A DNA stretch of 64,000 nt, taken from contig QEYB01001046.1 of NCBI GenBank assembly GCA_017562135.1, positions 3,596,001 through 3,660,000 of the forward strand, given 5' to 3'. This DNA comes from Dipylidium caninum. Lineage: Eukaryota > Platyhelminthes > Cestoda > Cyclophyllidea > Dipylidiidae. Made by a program: the position numbers and the translations under genes. Below, piece by piece: positions 12,201 through 24,659 of the stretch (position 1 is the first letter of the stretch; each line of letters starts with the position of its first letter). The notes under the pieces were generated by a model. It worked only from the letters and a program-made list of their open reading frames with translations, ran no database searches and was not told where the DNA came from.

Positions 12201-15200
12201 TGAAGACCCCAATTTCAGGCCTTTAAGGCTATCCTGTAACTCACTCAAACAATAAGCGCCTTTTCTGCATAGACGCATTAGAGCTCAGTTTATTGACTGG
12301 ATACATGGGAGAAGGGGAATAAATAGCCAGTAATTTATGCGACATTCTGATTTTTAAGGGGAAAATGATTATCAGTTTAATGCATTCTGATGATTACTCG
12401 CAAATTGTACTACGGCAATGAATTTCAATTAGCTATGGTTTACGAAATTAAATGGAGATAGGCAAACAGTAGTAACGCAGGAATACTTAAATGGTTGAAG
12501 TTTACACATAATTTCGAAGTCAATAAGTAGAGGAGCCAATTTCTGCACTTGGAGAGGAGAAAAAGGGAACTAAGTGGTTGGGTCAGTAATGAAGAGTACC
12601 GTTTTTGATCACCTTCGTAACTCAGCTATCATTAAGGGTGTTGTCCACACTCAATCCCTGAGCCAAAAATGGATAAAATGCTAGCATTGCCCATAAATCT
12701 TTGCTCCAGGCCCCCGGAGCCTCAGTAGTTCTCCTTCCCTCCAAAAGTATTCACATCGCTGGCACCCGCAAAAGGAATAAAATAGAGGATTAGAGACTTC
12801 GACCCACGTAAAGAGCTAATTTTTGTCCTCCGATCGAAGGTGGCTATAATACCTACCAAGAAATTAATTTCGTGCCTCCTCTCCATGCCACTCCACCCCG
12901 GTCTCTACGTTTAGTTGAAGGCAGCCCAGCCAGCCAGTCAGCCAGCCGGTCCCCAACGCAGTCATCTTCCAGGGCCACCCACAGACAAACTCGCACGCAC
13001 AGGCATGATGATTGAAGGTAGTGAGAGGCTTTGAGCACGAGCCGAGAGGGGATGTCGACCACCTATACACGCAGGCAGTCAACCGTTGTCGCATTGACTT
13101 CACCAGCCACAAGCACTATTACCGCCATCGCGGTTCTTTGTGTCGATTGTGTAGGTAACTGAGTCAACAAGTTTTTCTGATGGTGTGGTGCGTGCCAGTG
13201 AGGACGAAGGGACTTGGGGCGGGGGGATCCTCGATAAACATGTAAGTGGTATGGGTGAAAGCTTCAGAGAGTATGTAACTAATGGCGACGGAAGCAGTCA
13301 TGGCAGGTAAACAAAACCAGTAATTACCAAGGTTAAAGATGAGAAGGGTACGGCGATGTATAGTCCTCTGTAGCCTTATTTTGAAAAGGACTTGAACAAG
13401 TGAGCACCAAATTTGAAACATGGGCACGCACCTAAGTCAATACTTTCGAACAACATCGGCTGCGGATTGAGGACTTCGAATCTCGTCCCACACACGGCCA
13501 TCAGCAAGGACCGCAGCGAAAAGGGGGACAAGCATAATCTAGCATAATCGGCAAACACATGGTCACGAATGTGCTGACCTATAGACGACTCAGATTGGTA
13601 GGCGAGAAGGAACACAGACTCGGGCACAAATACACACACACACACCCCGTTGAGGAGACCACACGCAAAGCAGTGTGTGCTGCACAGGCAGGACCACCAC
13701 GAGCGCCAGTGGCCAAGTGCGTCCACGCGACGAGACTCGCGGTAGCTGATCCCGCCCGACTGCGCGCATTTGCCTACAACATTACTCAGTCGGGTGAGCT
13801 GAGCGATAACTTTGCTGTGGACACTTCCAGGTACTAGCACTGGGATCGAAATGAAATATGTCCACATCTGCCAGTGAACAATATTGCTTCAACGCACGAA
13901 GAAAGGTGGGGGAATCAGCATGGACGGTACTCATACTCTGGATTTAGGTTGTAGGTAGGGATCGTTTAAAACCGAATCCGAAACTTTATCTACTTCATTT
14001 ATATGCAAAAAATGAGTTTGACAGCTGACCAGTGGGATGTGACCTGTGTTTCGAAGCAGAGGTTTAGCCGATAATTCTATTGTAAAGACTTCGAGTGTCG
14101 AATAACCAAGAGATTAGTTAGCAACAAAGAAGAAAGATTTAAGCACCCAATGTACCCTTGTAACACCTTTTAGGGGGAAAGATGATCCAACAATCGACCC
14201 TTCAGGTTCAAGAAGCTCATCCTTGTAAAATTGAAGCAGGCAGTGATAAAAAAACATGGGGCTCTGGATTCATAAAATATGCAAAAATGGAGCGCGTTTG
14301 TGTGCATGTGCTCATTTGAAACACACACATGCGAAACACTTGCAACAACACACCGATCAGCATTCCCTCACTTAGGGCAGTTAAATAACATACATTTTGG
14401 TAAAAACAAACAACTTTTGGCAACTTTTCCAGAAACTTAATGGGGTAAACGTGGGAAGACACCATTAATTACAAATCAGTGGAAACTTAGGAGTGCTTAC
14501 TAAATAGTCAAGAAAAGTCAAACGTACTGACAAATGCATGTGCCAAAAAGTTGCGTGGTGTGACAGTAATGAAAGCCTAAACCCCCGTGTGTTCTGAAAC
14601 TATGATTTCCCTTATCAGACTCATTAATAATAGGATTTAACCCATGAATAGTGCACACAAAAGTCCACATACATTATTTTCATCCAGAACCGGTTTAGAA
14701 AAGGTCAACCAATAAATGTTCCTAAACTAAGGATCGAAATCTAGTGTATGAGACTCAGACAATTAAGTGCTATATGCGACAAAACAATCTGCCACAATTT
14801 ACTCTGTAATGTAAGGAGACGCAGGTTTCAACATTCCAAAACTACAGCACGAAAAACTTATGTCGGCAGTTAGGGAGTCATTACCAGAGAATGACTGATC
14901 AAATGGTCCACACGTACTTTCTTGGTATCCAAGGTATTTATGATGATCACAGATAAGAAAATGTAGAGAGTAGGTTAGAGAGCAAGGGGAATAGGGAACC
15001 GCAACCCATCCATCAAATAAAGACGACGGCTCTCAGCAAGCTTTAGTCCTTTTAGGTGCACATGGGGTCTTAGCTCCGAAGGGAGATAATACTCGCAAAG
15101 TTCGAACATACGGCTCTCAAATCGACAGTCTGATGCTAAGATCAGGGCTACTTACATCTTTTACCAGAATTTTCATTATAATTTTTATCCATACTGAGTC

Positions 15201-18200
15201 CAATAGGTTATGCCCCATTAAAATGCGCATTAGGTAGTTCAGAAAAGCACCCCATATGTGCAAAGATGATAAAAATGGCAACTGAAAGTGTGTTATGCGC
15301 TTAGAATAGCGAAAAAACCATCGCCAAAAACCCAAATCGATTAGTGTTGTCCGCAAATGATACGGAAAAACGCAAACACCGAAAATTATTTGAAAATATA
15401 AGGGTAAGTAAATAGATTGAGTGATGTCAAGGTGTAACTGAGTTTCTATATAAATCACAAGTTCTTTAAGGCCGCATATTTCAGACCGAAACGAACTTTC
15501 TGAACCCAAATTTCACCAACGGATCCTAGGCACGACTAAATCTAAATGGGTGCAAGTAAATACTACACGGTGCTAGGTATACAAAATACGCCACCGCTAT
15601 ATGAAAGGGGCGACGAAGAAGAAGCCAGTGACAGAGCCATAAAGGCAGCAGGCATAAAACCTGCGTCGAGCAATAAATTTTTGCAAAAAAGACCAATTTA
15701 CTCCAAAAAATGGCGCTTGAACATCCGTTTGACCCCAAGATGACACGCGCTGATAAAGGCGAGTTAGGGCGCTCTCAGAGGGGTGAAACAAGTTAACCTC
15801 TTACAGTCGTAAAAGGTAACATTCAGTAACTGTAGCGAAGCCGAAAGAAGTGAACAACTGCAACGACGTTTAATTTGCAACAAACTTATCATCCATTTCA
15901 GTTGAACAAAAGGTCATCGGTTGCCAATGCTTTTTGCGATTGAGTGTAATTTTGGTACTTAGGATGAATGGTGATGTGGAGGAGACCTGGTGCACTGACT
16001 ACCCATAATCAGTGAAAGCACAAAAAAGACCACCTCGTCCCAAGGAGCGACCGCCGGAGTGTGTGTACACAAAAGATGACTCATCAGCGTCGACTATGAA
16101 GATACCACATTCGCATATCCTGCAAAAACTAGCGACACCGGCAGGCTGGCACAACAATTGCGATGTAAGGCGAGATGAGGGATCACCGCACAACAAAATT
16201 CTTACCTGAAGGAAACGGACCCAGCCATAAGGTGTGCTGATTTTTGCGAGCTGGGGATCGTCTACCAGCAGCATGTGTCGAATCCTGGAAACCTCCACAG
16301 TGGGGACGGGCCTTGACGGTGTGGAAGTCTTCAGTTGCTTGCTTTGAGTACGCTTTGAATACTCGGCCTGAGCCGCCGACACGGCTGCAGCAAGGGCAGA
16401 AGAGTAGGTGACGGGATCGATGGGCTCGCCGCCTTGATGAGTTGTCTGAGCAGCGATCAAGGATGCCGCTGCCGCTACCGCTGCCATGGCCACTGACTGC
16501 TGTTGCTGCTGTTCTTGTTGTTGTTGTTGTTGTTGGACCACCGAAGGTTTGGGCGGCAAAGCAGTAGTCACCCCAGGAGTGCTGTTAGCAGAGGCAGAGG
16601 GGAGCTGGTCGAGGGGACAGTGCCAGGGAATATGATCTCCAGGCAGCAGTTGTGCCTGCGAGCGAAAGACATAGCGCGCCAGACTCTGCAGCAAATGGGC
16701 GGGCCATGTCGGTGGACTCTTCTCACCAGGGCCCCGACGAAGGCGAAATGTCAGCTCGAAACCGAAACCACTAGGACCGTCCGCTGAGGTGGAACTACTA
16801 GTAAACACGATATACGTACAGGAACTCAGTAGGCAGTGAATAGACCCTAGGGGAACAGCACGATACGATAAGCAAACTTTTTGGCTATTTTTTAAAGGTA
16901 AAACGAGTATAGGGCGTGAAACAGCAAAAGCATTTTATCTGCAGCAAATGAAAGACGTGGAGCACAATAATGACTTTCGCCAAATGATATAAAATTTAAA
17001 AATGTATATTGTGGAAAGCCGGAGTAATCTGTATTCTGTTTAAACCTAGTAAAACATTATTTTCAGGAAGCTAAGTTCTAATGGATAATTTACTAGTGGT
17101 AATTTAATTTCAATTTATATTTTTTGGTGACACCTTTTCATCTTTGGCCCAACTCTGTCAGAAAAAAAGTCCCATTTAAGAGAATGTGCATAATACCGAA
17201 ATCACGAAAGTAAAATTCTCAAACGAGATCTCTTTGCTTAAAGGGATTTACCATTAGTGACTGGAAGAGATATGAGTACAGATAAAAGTTAGAATTTTGG
17301 CTGTAGCTTAGGTAAATTCGATAGACGGGAAGACCTGGCTTTCTCCATGCAGCTCCTACATGATTTGATGAATCAATGGTCTAATATGTGTACAAATTAG
17401 AACTTGCTCCCTATGCCACAGGAAAGAGGGAATAATCACTGAGCAAGAGAGTGAAAATAGGGTTTTAATTGAAAAAAGCAAGTTTCACCGAAAGAAAGTA
17501 TGATTGATTGATCTACGTGGTTGACAAGGATAAACAATTTTCAACATGATAAAAGGTTCGAGGGCACATGGATCCAGTTTCTGCTCCCACCAGAATAGAA
17601 AAGGTCGACCACCCTTTGTTATTGGGCAGAATCATCCTTAGCTAAATTGAGGAACTCAACTGCTTAAATTTTGTTGGTAACCTCAACTTACTTTCTACAA
17701 AGACAAGCAAATAATTGAGCACGTGCCGAAAGTGAAAAGTGTCGAAAGAGAAATGGCCAAGCCAAAAAACCGTCTGCGAGGAAATGATGTAAGGCCACAG
17801 GGAAATGCCAAGTCGAGTATAGCAGTTAATACCGGTCCCCACATACTTGAACACCTTTCTATAAATTTACGATCAGACCCCCTTTTTCGATTAGGTCCAC
17901 CATTGTTACCAACAAAAAGCCTATAAATTCACCGAAATATCGTAATAGACAATTAGAAAACTACACTACTAACGACCCGAGGGGTGAAAAGGATAATGTA
18001 TGTTGGCAATAGAACAACTCAGCCTAGACTAGTAAGTGATTGGAACATAAAACGGTCATGTTACTCAGCAGACCACTATGTATCCACTCTTTCCTTTGCC
18101 ATAAGTCGCGGCAAGTTCCCGACCGCTGAGTGCGAAAGACAATCAATGGCTAGTCTATCACAAGCGAAACCTATTATGGAATGCATGGAAACATGATGGA

Positions 18201-19833
18201 AGGTATCCGAAAGACCGCGTGAAAGTGCCAGCAGCCACCATGTTTGCATACCGACACAACCATGTGGGAACAGTAGGGGTGGAGGCAAAAGAAATGTGCT
18301 ACCGATGGATAGGACGGTAACCTGTCCAGCCTACCGGCCACCTCGAAAAATGGGCAGACATGCCGCATTCCCTCCTATTGGGCGAGATCTGAGTCATACA
18401 CACATAGGTACACACACGGTTAGAGGCACAGGGCATAACCGCGCATTCCCTACGAATGATGGGAAATTTTTCTATATGGTTTATTTAGGGTATACAGGAC
18501 CAGTAAACAGTGCCCCTATGGGCAATGACAAATGAATTGGTGGACACGAATCGTAACCACGCTAACTGTAGACACTGACCGTGCCTTGCTAACAGCTGGC
18601 TGGTGAACCCCTGTACATGGGCCCGACAGCAATGGTGGCCTCATCAGTATACCGGACGAATGGTTACAGCACATATGGACGAGAGAAATAGGGAGTAATA
18701 TCCACTGCAATTGGGCGGATATATTGTTGAGCAACATCGCTGAGAGACGATTTGAAATACCATGCAGTTAGTCAATTAATTGGATTTTAAGGAATCCTTA
18801 AAAAGTAAGTAGCACAAGAGCAAACAGAGGCTTGTAAGGCTTAAACGAAGATCTACGAAATTAAGTAGTGCGAGTGAAGGGAGAGGATTTCAACAACAAT
18901 CGGCGTAATCGTGAAGAGTGGTGTCAAACAGATGTATATAGCAAAGCGGATAGAAGAGTTTAAAAGAAACTGGAACCAAAACGAAGTGTAATGAACACGT
19001 GATCATCACTTCGGTTGAATGTGCACAAAGCCATTGATCAATGGACCCATTCGTAAACCGGGCTTCTATCAGTCTAGACGTGAATCGTGCGAAACAGGTA
19101 CACTTGTAGCCAAGCTGCACCTAATTTGTTAATATGAGAGAGAACAACACAAGAGTCAGTGAATTTAAATGTCATTATAAAGTAATAAAAGGGTGGGAAA
19201 TGCGAATAGAATACTAGCGTATAAGTTAATAAAATCAGACCTCAGAGAGAAAACACTAATGACAATCAAGTCCTAGACAGATAGGAGTCATAAACGTTGG
19301 TTTAAATCGGTGCGGAAGGTAAATGAGAGACTGGGGTGCTCACGAAGCTGGCAGTGATAAATTGGTGAAGGAAATGAAAAAAGACCAAAACGGTACAGAT
19401 ATGACAAATATGTCTGTACATGGCTCCTGGTGATAGTGAGGATGTTGACAGACGTTAAATTCAGGTAGTGAACAAGCGGTCTATGAGGAAATACTTTCCT
19501 CGCCGGAAAATAAAATGCTTACTTATGCAGTCGTGCGTCTCCGTAAAGGTCAGACAGCCCATTGGTAACGTAGTGCCAATGAGGTGGACTACGAGCTTCA
19601 GCTGAACCGGGGTTTGAGAACATGTAGATATAATCGAGGGGATCAGGACCTCCCATCCAAAACTTCCGTAGAGCTGTAACTTGTAGAGGACTCGGTTGAT
19701 CGGGATAGAGACGATAGCAAGCTCGATAAATGGCTTGCAAACCAAGGCCCATGTCGGGGATGGTTGGTGTATTTGGACTACTGACAGAACTGTCCATAGT
19801 ATGAGGAGGTGGCCGGCCGCTTTTAACCGACAT
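6291..19833 (-). CDS. SUFU: Suppressor of fused (SUFU), Hedgehog pathway repressor
   Basis: SUFU sequesters Gli/Ci transcription factors in the cytoplasm. Five exons with matching phases: 19833-19523, 16794-16206, 9136-8717, 8587-8401 and 7390-6291. They total 2607 bases, giving 868 residues and a TGA stop. Family signatures run in order: YRLYPDQPSPLQVTAL and GGPDPLDY (about 41-67), HWHY and GLSDLYGD, then DGPSGFGFELTFRLRR and PPTWPAHLLQSLARYVF at the start of exon 2. They continue with HMLLVDDPQL, FLQ/IVGLCDEEL across the exon 2/3 junction, ALLVTDLRRERTIFE and GSNLSG in exon 3, and HGRHFTFLN, GPWLQIYLP and WPERRLRICVLD in exon 5. It is much longer than vertebrate SUFU (about 484): a polyGln/Ala-rich insert in exon 2, Gly/Ser-rich sequence at the start of exon 5 and a Pro-rich tail of well over 100 residues. 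A GA/TC dinucleotide run near 7127-7141 encodes an SLSLS stretch. ATG 19833 is the chosen start; ATG 19797 is an alternative. The exon 2 start could instead be 16797. Confidence 0.95.
9137..16205. other. SUFU intron 2 (about 7 kb)
   Basis: Long intron between the exon ending FLQ and the exon starting IVGLCDEEL. I see no homologous coding sequence in either strand. It contains simple repeats (a CA tract near 13635 and CAGC-type tracts near 12924-12950) and GC-richer patches around 11.6-12.0, 12.9-13.1 and 13.4-13.8 kb that give accidental open frames. Regulatory elements could lie here but none is recognisable. Confidence 0.7.
13631..13646. repeat. CA microsatellite
   Basis: A run of alternating A and C inside SUFU intron 2. 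Simple sequence repeat with no other visible role. Confidence 0.85.
16498..16535 (-). repeat. CAG/CAA repeat encoding polyglutamine in SUFU
   Basis: Minus-strand CAA and CAG codons in SUFU exon 2 encode a glutamine tract interrupted by one Glu. An alanine-rich stretch follows it directly. It sits in an insert between the conserved HCPLDQ region and the VSRIRHMLL strand, where vertebrate SUFU has a short loop. The tract is likely length-polymorphic. Confidence 0.9.
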
Positions 19834-21732
19834 CGTCACGAGGGACTCAATTGCCAGCGCGGAGTAAGACACACGTACGCCGGAAAGGAAATGAATTGAG
19901 CTTGTATGCTGTCGGCCTAAATAAACCAATAGGAATTATGCACGACCGTGATTGGCTCAAAATGTAGACTGAAACCGATTATGGCGAACATATGACCAAT
20001 GACGAGACAGCACTGGTCCCAAGCTCAGCAGGCGCCCGCCAAGTGCAAAACAAGGGGATGCAGGACACTGCACACTGACGATTGCACGAGGACCCAATCT
20101 TTTTGATGATAGGCTTTAAGCTGTGAATTTGGGATAAAATCAAGAAGCCTCTTTGAACTACCTAACCCTAAACCTTGTTATGCAAATCTACTGGAATTCC
20201 ACCAATATGCTGCCGTAATCACGTAGGTATGTTACTCAAGACGCGATTTTCTACGTTGACCGGAAGTATTACTCCAACTAACTACTGCATTAGGAAAAGT
20301 AACATGATCATCTGTTCCAAATTTAAAGTACCCAGTGAAAGAAACTTTGGAGTACAAATAGTCAGTAACCACTAGGGTTAATCAAGTCGATGCAAAGGTA
20401 AAGCGGAGCTAAAAAAACCCTCGAGACCATGTATAATTCTATACCCGCAATATATATAAGAACGTTTAAGATTGACTGTATCGTAAATAATGCGCGAAGC
20501 CAAAATATGGGGTACAAAAAGCTCAGAATGGTGTCTAAAGAGTGATTCTCAGTTGATCACGCATCAACGGGGCGCATGTTCGGCACCGCCCCTTGATGCA
20601 TGATCGCCATATCCAAAGCGATGGCCGGCATGACATATCGGAGTCAAACATGCCAACTTCATTTGCGGAATATGCTCAAGCTAAGCGCAGTTAATTTAAT
20701 GCAGCCATCAATTCGAAACCAATAACGACGGTTTCCAAAGCAATTACAGGTGTGTAAAAGATTATTCCGTATAACTCAGCTACCCCACAAATTACGAGAA
20801 TGGCGTGAAGATCCTAGAGTGATGATTTACCAAGCACACACTACTATGCTGGTGCTGCAACGCACACCTGACCGGAAGTCTCAGAAGTAGGCGCTAACTC
20901 TACACTTTTAGACAGGGGTTATTGCCGTCAAAGGGGGCATTGTTTGACAACATTTGGCCAATCTTAAATAAACTATAGATGAATGCGTAAACACCTACAG
21001 TCGAGTTAAAACACAGTCATCGAACTACTTCAGTGCAACTGAGGTGACCAAGTAGGCCTAGTTCGTACGTCGACTTTTATCGAATGGTACGCGACACATT
21101 AAGACCGACAACGGCACTGCACAATTACGCGTCTTAAAACAGGATGAAAGTTAATATTACGAAGTAAGGTTGTTTGTAATGCATACAAGGGGATTTCGAA
21201 TAGCAATTAGGATTCTGCCGCCTCGTGTGTTATTGAGTAGCGTATAAAAGGCATATTAACTACATCCGCCCAGAAGGAACTGACATGTTATTTAGAAAGA
21301 AGAAAATCAGGTAATAAATATTAGGCAACAATATTCGGTTATAATGAATATCTCCCACCCCTCCTGATTAATAAAAATTTGGGCCAAGATACAGATCATT
21401 AACTTGTGGTTACAGTAGACTATACCCAAAATACCTCAATTAAGAGGATCATAAGTTTTCATGAATATAGAGAATTATAGCGCCTTTTCTGTCTCTCCAG
21501 TGAAGAATTAAAATTGCAAACGATCACTCAGGAGGTAAAATTATTATTGTTCCAAGGAAAATGTTATTAGCGTGCTTTCACAACCATTCTAAAAACAATA
21601 ACATGCAGAAAGGTGGAGCCACAGAAGTGGATATTCTGGCATATGCAAATTTGCTCTCCACAGTCCAACATTAATGAAATAATAGATTCATACACTTCTA
21701 CAAGCAAGCCAAAGATGGAGAAAAGGCGCCTC
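19834..21732. other. Intergenic between SUFU start and GET4 stop
   Basis: This holds the SUFU upstream region and the GET4 3' flank. No coding sequence is supported. The one structured element I see is an inverted repeat at 20555-20605, listed separately. Confidence 0.6.
20555..20605. repeat. Inverted repeat able to form a ~19-bp hairpin
   Basis: The left arm 20555-20574 (GATCACGCATCAACGGGGCG) and right arm 20587-20605 are reverse complements except for one bulged base and one C/T position that still allows a G-U pair in RNA. They are separated by a 12-base loop. The arms are GC-rich against AT-rich surroundings. This could be a small-RNA precursor, a transposon relic or a DNA palindrome; the sequence does not decide between these. 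Confidence 0.7.
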
Positions 21733-22674
21733 TCAGTCAATTTCATCAATATGCATAGCATTCGAAGATGAGGATTGTCCTATACTGGCTGCATCATCAC
21801 CATCCAGAAGGTCAACGTCATCTCCAAGCATTCGCACCAAATTTGATAAAATCCCATTAAAGGGATCGTTCTGAAGCTGTACGCCAAAGTATACTTGGCT
21901 TATTTTTTCAATATATTCCACATAACTGGGATCTCGCATGATTTGTGGCCGATATTGAGTGCAGAGAAATGAGAACACATCATACGTGAATTTTCTCTCG
22001 ATGGCCAACATCAACAACCACACAAAATTGAGCAACGGGAAGCGATTGAAGGGTGGACCGGCTTCCAGCCTAGGATGATGGCGAGTATACGTATAGAACG
22101 TAATAGCGGCTACTGAAGTCTTCTTCATGCAAAGAAATTGAAGCACAGCCTGAGTGATGAAAAGGTCGATCTCGGAGACAAGGCCGTAACGCTGATGCAT
22201 CTCAATAAGAAAGCAGCCTACTTTATATCCATCTCCGACTAACATAATACGGCTTCGAGCCTGAGGAAGGGCGCCTTCCAGAAGAAGTTGTCGACCAAGG
22301 AACTCGTTAAAAACACATAGTAAGTCTTCTTTTTTCGAAAGAAGCGAAAAGCACTTAGAGATAAACTTGTTTCGATCGACGCAAGTCGGTGGTAAGGCCG
22401 CCACCACTTGGCACAAATCATTTAAAATGGAAATAGTGATCTCCCGACTGCTTTTCACCAGAACGTCTACATAGAGACAAGCCAAATCACCACCGCTTTC
22501 CCATTGCTGATTTTCAAGAAAAAATTTGACACCCTTTGACAAATGTTCAATTGAGTCTGCATAATTTTTCCGCAATGAACATCGAAAATACAAGGTTTTA
22601 TAGAGCTGATGTGCCTCATAAAACCGCCTTTCAGCTTGAGCAGTTTGTATTCTTTGATGCAGTTTTGAATTCAT
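21733..22674 (-). CDS. GET4: GET4 (TRC35), tail-anchored protein targeting factor
   Basis: GET4 is the alpha-solenoid scaffold of the cytosolic GET/BAG6 complex. It hands tail-anchored membrane proteins to the GET3 ATPase for insertion into the ER. Single uninterrupted exon, 313 residues, close to the usual family length. Recognisable parts are FYEAHQLYKTLYFR near the N-terminus, SEIDLFITQAVLQFLC with TYTRHHP in the middle, GPPFNRFPLLNFVWLLMLAIER, the QYRPQIMRDPSYVEYIEKI helix and FGVQ near the end. The tail is acidic and Ser-rich. ATG 22674 is preceded by an in-frame TAA, so the start is firm. A pyrimidine-rich AG lies 16 bases upstream of the ATG and could be a splice or trans-splice acceptor. 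It is divergent from GPN3, about 2 kb away. Confidence 0.95.
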   Translation of the reverse strand: MNSKLHQRIQTAQAERRFYEAHQLYKTLYFRCSLRKNYADSIEHLSKGVKFFLENQQWESGGDLACLYVDVLVKSSREITISILNDLCQVVAALPPTCVDRNKFISKCFSLLSKKEDLLCVFNEFLGRQLLLEGALPQARSRIMLVGDGYKVGCFLIEMHQRYGLVSEIDLFITQAVLQFLCMKKTSVAAITFYTYTRHHPRLEAGPPFNRFPLLNFVWLLMLAIERKFTYDVFSFLCTQYRPQIMRDPSYVEYIEKISQVYFGVQLQNDPFNGILSNLVRMLGDDVDLLDGDDAASIGQSSSSNAMHIDEID

Positions 22675-24655
22675 TGGAATATTTCTTTAGCTATAATGTA
22701 AAAAAGAGCCTAATTATATTGGAAGATAAAGGGAAGGATTTGGATGAGTCATTATGGCTACAAACGCTGTGAAAGAGTGGAAGCGCTTTGAAACCGCAAA
22801 AGTAGTGATTCACGTATGTAAAGGTATGGAGAGCACACAAATACACCTCGTACGAATTGGGACAAGAGAAACTTAGACTGATGAGCTCGAGAGCAGCCCT
22901 TTAGTAATTGGCAAGACGCACACGGATGGGGTCAGGCCCAAAATAATGGAGTAGGAGAATATCCTGAAACTGACAAAAGCTCCCACTCCCAATGAGTTCG
23001 AAAGGGTAACCATAAGATAGTTACCAGACAGAAATATGGGCACCGAGAAGCAGTAAGTAGCTACATCAGAAAACGTTCATGAACTTCAGTAGGTTATATA
23101 AATGGAGGAATAGGTGCGAAAAAAAACAATATTGCGCACCGCAAGTTAGACTCGACCCGGCAAAAGGCGGCCTACGGGGCGGACGCCAACGGTGAACTGC
23201 AATGTGGGCTGCTTTGCAATAACGTGGCTAGGGAAAACTTTTTTTCAGAATGCAAAAATTAACAAATTTTAAAGCTTCACTTCGTCTAATATAAATATGC
23301 AGTTTTTAGGCTTGCTCCGCGGTACCCCAAGTACCTAGTAAATTTAGGGTATATTGTAATTAGATTTACATTTACATATATTATTGTGCATAACTCTCTT
23401 AAACTCATAGTCGTATAAGAAAGGCTTCAATATAAGTATAGCACTTCGTAATCACCCGGCAAAACTAAATTACTGTAACCATTGCAACGAAGAAAGCAAA
23501 GGCTGACGAAACTCACGCACTAACCGTTACCGCAATCTGGTGATAATTACGGAAGAGAGTTTCGACCGTGTGGCAATATCTATAGGAGCACCAAAACCGT
23601 CGCATGTCAAAAAGTGTGTAAATTGAACATTTTTAATGGGATATCTCAGCACTAGCTTCTCACAGAGGGCATTATATTGCCCCGCTTTTGATTTTCGATA
23701 AAATGTGCAAATTCTACTATGACTTGAATCACCTTACAAAGCTACCTGTCTAATCATTCTCTTCCTCTGCCAAATGCAAAGTGGTCGGCGATAATCTTTG
23801 AATTTTGGGGTTAGTCTCAACGCACATGTGAAAAACGATAATTAAACGGATAGGTCCGTGCAAACAGTGGGATATGGGCACCGATAAAGCGCAACTACTT
23901 ATGCCGGTCATAAAAGAGTGATGTATCTCGTGGTGCCCCCTTACAGACTAATGTAAATTAGAGTATGAGAGTGAAGATAATTCACATATCCCGTGCAGTA
24001 CACTGATTACTTTACCGTTCAAAATTGAGTCACAGTCATAGTAAGTGAGAAGAGACATGGTTCAACTGCCGCTTTTACACAAAACAAGAACATCGTCGAA
24101 TAAATCCATTCTCTTCATGGCGGTCTGACATCACCTCAACCGTGCATTTGCTTCCTCATTGCCTTAACGTATAAGCGTTATAGTAAGCTGACCAACCACA
24201 AATGCTCATACTCATGAACGAGTTTAATATTCCTTTCATCTAGATTGATAAAAATATGTCTCTCATATTTGACCATAAGCGAGATGCGTTTTCAAATGGC
24301 CTTTTTACGCTTTGTTTATCTGGTTTTATTTTTTTCGCGAACTATTAGTAACCACAGTTGCACTTTTGGCTTACGATTGTACGCGACTCACGTCAGTCGT
24401 ATCATGCAAGAATCTACATGAGCGTAAAGTGATCCAGGTTTTATAGGCTTATATTTGTTTTTGCGGCATTTTAATAGATTCATTGCCTTTTAAGTGGGAA
24501 TCATTTCCCTCGTGCCTTTTGCGTTTCTTATTTTGACAAAACAGCTGATAACCAGCTACTTTTATATAATTTATTTCTGTCATGGAAGTACGTTTCACGA
24601 ATATTTGTTCATACATATAAGTTCTAGATTCCCCAAATAATCCATAATTTTTTAG
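22675..24655. other. Intergenic between divergent GET4 and GPN3
   Basis: About 2 kb separating two divergent genes, expected to contain both promoters. I see no coding segment, RNA gene or clear repeat. Confidence 0.6.
24647..24655 (+). promoter_or_regulatory. Candidate (trans-)splice acceptor just upstream of GPN3 ATG
   Basis: The T-rich stretch ending TTTTTTAG stops at 24655, only four bases before the GPN3 ATG. This spacing is typical of spliced-leader acceptor sites in flatworms. A conventional 5' untranslated intron is the alternative. Confidence 0.5.
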
Positions 24656-24659
24656 AGCT

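Noticed and set aside
13376..13867. 163-codon minus-strand frame in SUFU intron 2
   Set aside because: Cys/Ser-rich without domain resemblance; lies on a CA-repeat region and appears accidental.
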